A stretch of DNA of 18,660 bases, taken from positions 152,676-171,335 of the forward strand of contig JNVV01000049.1 in NCBI GenBank assembly GCA_000733355.1. The letters are read 5' to 3'. The translations under genes and the position numbers were made by a program. How positions within the stretch are numbered: position 1 is the stretch's first letter; each line of letters starts with the position of its first letter. The DNA comes from Falciphora oryzae (Eukaryota; Ascomycota; Sordariomycetes; Magnaporthales; Magnaporthaceae). The notes under the pieces are model-generated. The model was not told the origin of the DNA, ran no database searches, and worked only from the letters and a program-made list of their open reading frames with translations. This document shows positions 17,311-18,660 of this stretch, piece by piece.

Positions 17311-18269
17311 AGACGGCGCCTCCTTTTCGAGCTTAACGCGCAACAGACGGACATATGCGCGAGAGACTGGACCGGCAGGCTACGGTAATGCGGCTGTTAC
17401 TACTGGAATTACTGGAGAGAGGCATTTGTGTAAGGTGCTGCAGTTCCAGTCGCCCGTCTTGGGGGTGGCAGTAATGTGGCGGGAGTGTCGTTTCCTTGAC
17501 TTCGACTTTGCTGTAGAGACGCTGCGGCGGGCTAGGCACGGGGATTTTGAGGGGGCGCTTGCGCTTGCCATCCGGGGTCATGCTGGCGCTTGTGATTGGC
17601 CTCGTCGTGAACACCGTGCGTGGGAATCAAAACCATCCTGCCGGAAGCATCCTGCTTGGAGGGGGTACCACTAGTCGCATGCACCGGCCTTTTGGGGCTC
17701 TAAGAGTGCGGTCGAGAAGTTGAAGTACCAGTAGTTCACGATCCGTGCGTACGTACGTATCATAGTTTTCCCGCTTGACCGAGTTCAGATTTGCGACAAA
17801 ACGGGTTTGCGGCGCTAGTTCCAGAAGGAAACGGACTTAATTGCTCCCAACCGGAAGGCTTGCGGGACGGTCCCGCAGAAAGAGAGCCTCACCCAATCAA
17901 CAAAGCCCAATCAACAAAAGCAATTAGAGGAAGGAGGGGAATCGCGAGGCGGGCTAGCCAGGATCATAGCGACTGGGTTGCTCGGTCACGGCCTCATGCC
18001 AGGATCAAGAACATTACGAGCCCCCTTATGCAACAGCAGACAGCGCGCTAATGTTAGCCGATGTGGCACGGACAACGAAGCCCAATAACATGACGGTTCT
18101 TCAAAAGCAGGCTGGCGCAAGTGCAGGAGCTGTGGATGGGACACTCAAACTAATGGGGATAGCTGCTATCTAACTACCTGATTTAGTTTGGTGGCCAAAG
18201 CTGGACGAGGGCCCGAAGTGAATGGCTGTCAAATCAAGGGAGCAGGAAGATGGTATTCCGGTTGGAGTT
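17311..18269. other. Stretch without a recognised gene
   Basis: Open frames of 63-146 codons overlap on both strands at 17234-17674 with no domain recognised. A TACGTACGTA run is at 17750-17759 and a close direct repeat CCCAATCAACAAA occurs twice at about 17892-17919. Nothing else could be supported. Confidence 0.4.
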
Positions 18270-18339
18270 GGCCCTGCAGGGCCGGATCCTGTGGGATCCG
18301 GGAAGTGGGGTGCAGCCCTTATCAATTGATAAGGGTTGC
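18270..18339. repeat. Cluster of three palindromes
   Basis: GGCCCTGCAGGGCC, a 14-bp perfect palindrome, is at 18270-18283. CCGGATCC-tgtg-GGATCCGG, with 8-bp arms, is at 18282-18301 and overlaps the first by two bases. At 18316-18335 lies the 20-bp perfect palindrome CCCTTATCAATTGATAAGGG, which extends to 28 bp (18312-18339) with a single mismatched pair. Three long dyads within 70 bp is far beyond what is seen in the rest of the window. Confidence 0.85.
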
Positions 18340-18557
18340 CAACTCTCCTATCTGCAAGCGAGGCCCTACTGGCCGTGACAATGGCACAAAGCGCTTGAAG
18401 ATCTCTCGGTTATCCAAATAGCAGCCGCAGATGCCCGAGTAGGCCAGGGACCACAAGTCACCTTTGGGAGGAGCAACAGAGGCCAGCACCGCCAGTCCGC
18501 GCGAGATGGACAAAGATATTGGCAGGAAAGTCCAGAAAGCTATGACGCGCTAGGGCG
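18322..18557 (-). other. Possible exon of an unknown gene
   Basis: The minus strand has an acceptor-like CCCTAG followed by an open frame reading RVIAFWTFLPISLSISRGLA, then GDLWSLAYSGICGCYLDN and FKRFVPLSRPVGPRLQIGEL, ending at TGA 18322. It is hydrophobic at the start and richer in well-composed residues than the shadow frames nearby. I do not recognise a family. The frame runs into the palindrome cluster. Any upstream exon would lie near or beyond the window end. Confidence 0.22.
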
Positions 18558-18660
18558 ATCCGTGGCGTCGCATGGGGCGGTGGGGCTCCCACTACCGGCT
18601 GGGCGGTAAGCGAGGAAATCACGCCACAGCAGCGTCCGAGCGAAGCACGAACTGGCAGCG

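Noticed and set aside
17234..17674. Overlapping frames as a small gene
   Set aside because: Neither strand gives a recognisable protein, conserved motif or splice-supported structure.

Overview
The window reads as nuclear DNA of a filamentous ascomycete (Pezizomycotina, probably Sordariomycetes). The evidence is short introns of 58-93 bp with GT...CTAAC/CTGAC...AG signals, GC-rich coding DNA, and families typical of these fungi: a rhodopsin/PTH11-like seven-helix protein, a Ure2p-like glutathione transferase, GFA-domain proteins, a Cdc4-type F-box/WD40 protein, an Est1-type helical-repeat protein, and TPR-CHAT and NACHT pieces. The species cannot be named from the sequence. No tRNA, rRNA, CRISPR array or complete transposon was recognised.

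Layout. At 1-720 a GC-rich imperfect duplication gives way abruptly to an AT-rich island with a 12-bp tandem repeat and a dense field of TGACTTT/AAAGTCA words on both strands. At 1110-1592 there is a small intact gene whose C-terminus carries a Cys/aromatic motif. It is followed at once by a frameshifted scrap of a NACHT ATPase domain (about 1648-1811), an unexplained open frame, and a decayed gene for a protein ending in two membrane helices (2945-4261). An Est1-type DNA/RNA-binding-domain pseudogene lies on the minus strand (4602-6347). It stands head to head with a truncated TPR-CHAT fragment on the plus strand (about 6440-7210).

An intact glutathione transferase (minus, 7907-8623) sits between this relic block and a gene-poor stretch of about 2.7 kb. 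That stretch holds 25-bp tandem repeats, hairpins and a CT microsatellite. A Cdc4-like F-box/WD40 pseudogene follows (plus, 11477-13300). The right part holds two genes that look healthy, both on the minus strand: a tandem-GFA-domain protein (14160-15128, one intron) and a seven-helix rhodopsin-family membrane protein (15444-16810, three introns). The last 1.7 kb has no convincing gene but contains an unusual cluster of palindromes (18270-18339).

The four larger relics (two-helix protein, Est1-type, CHAT, Cdc4-like) are long, and most of their codons and several of their splice signals are intact, yet each is broken by a few lesions. Four of the five in-frame stops fit a single CpA to TpA change (TGG to TAG or CAA to TAA), which is the preference of repeat-induced point mutation. 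The left block therefore looks like a graveyard of duplicated accessory genes, several from families tied to fungal NLR/CHAT-type self-recognition. The intact genes (glutathione transferase, GFA, rhodopsin-like) show normal TATA boxes, Kozak contexts and introns. No functional link among the intact genes can be shown from sequence alone.
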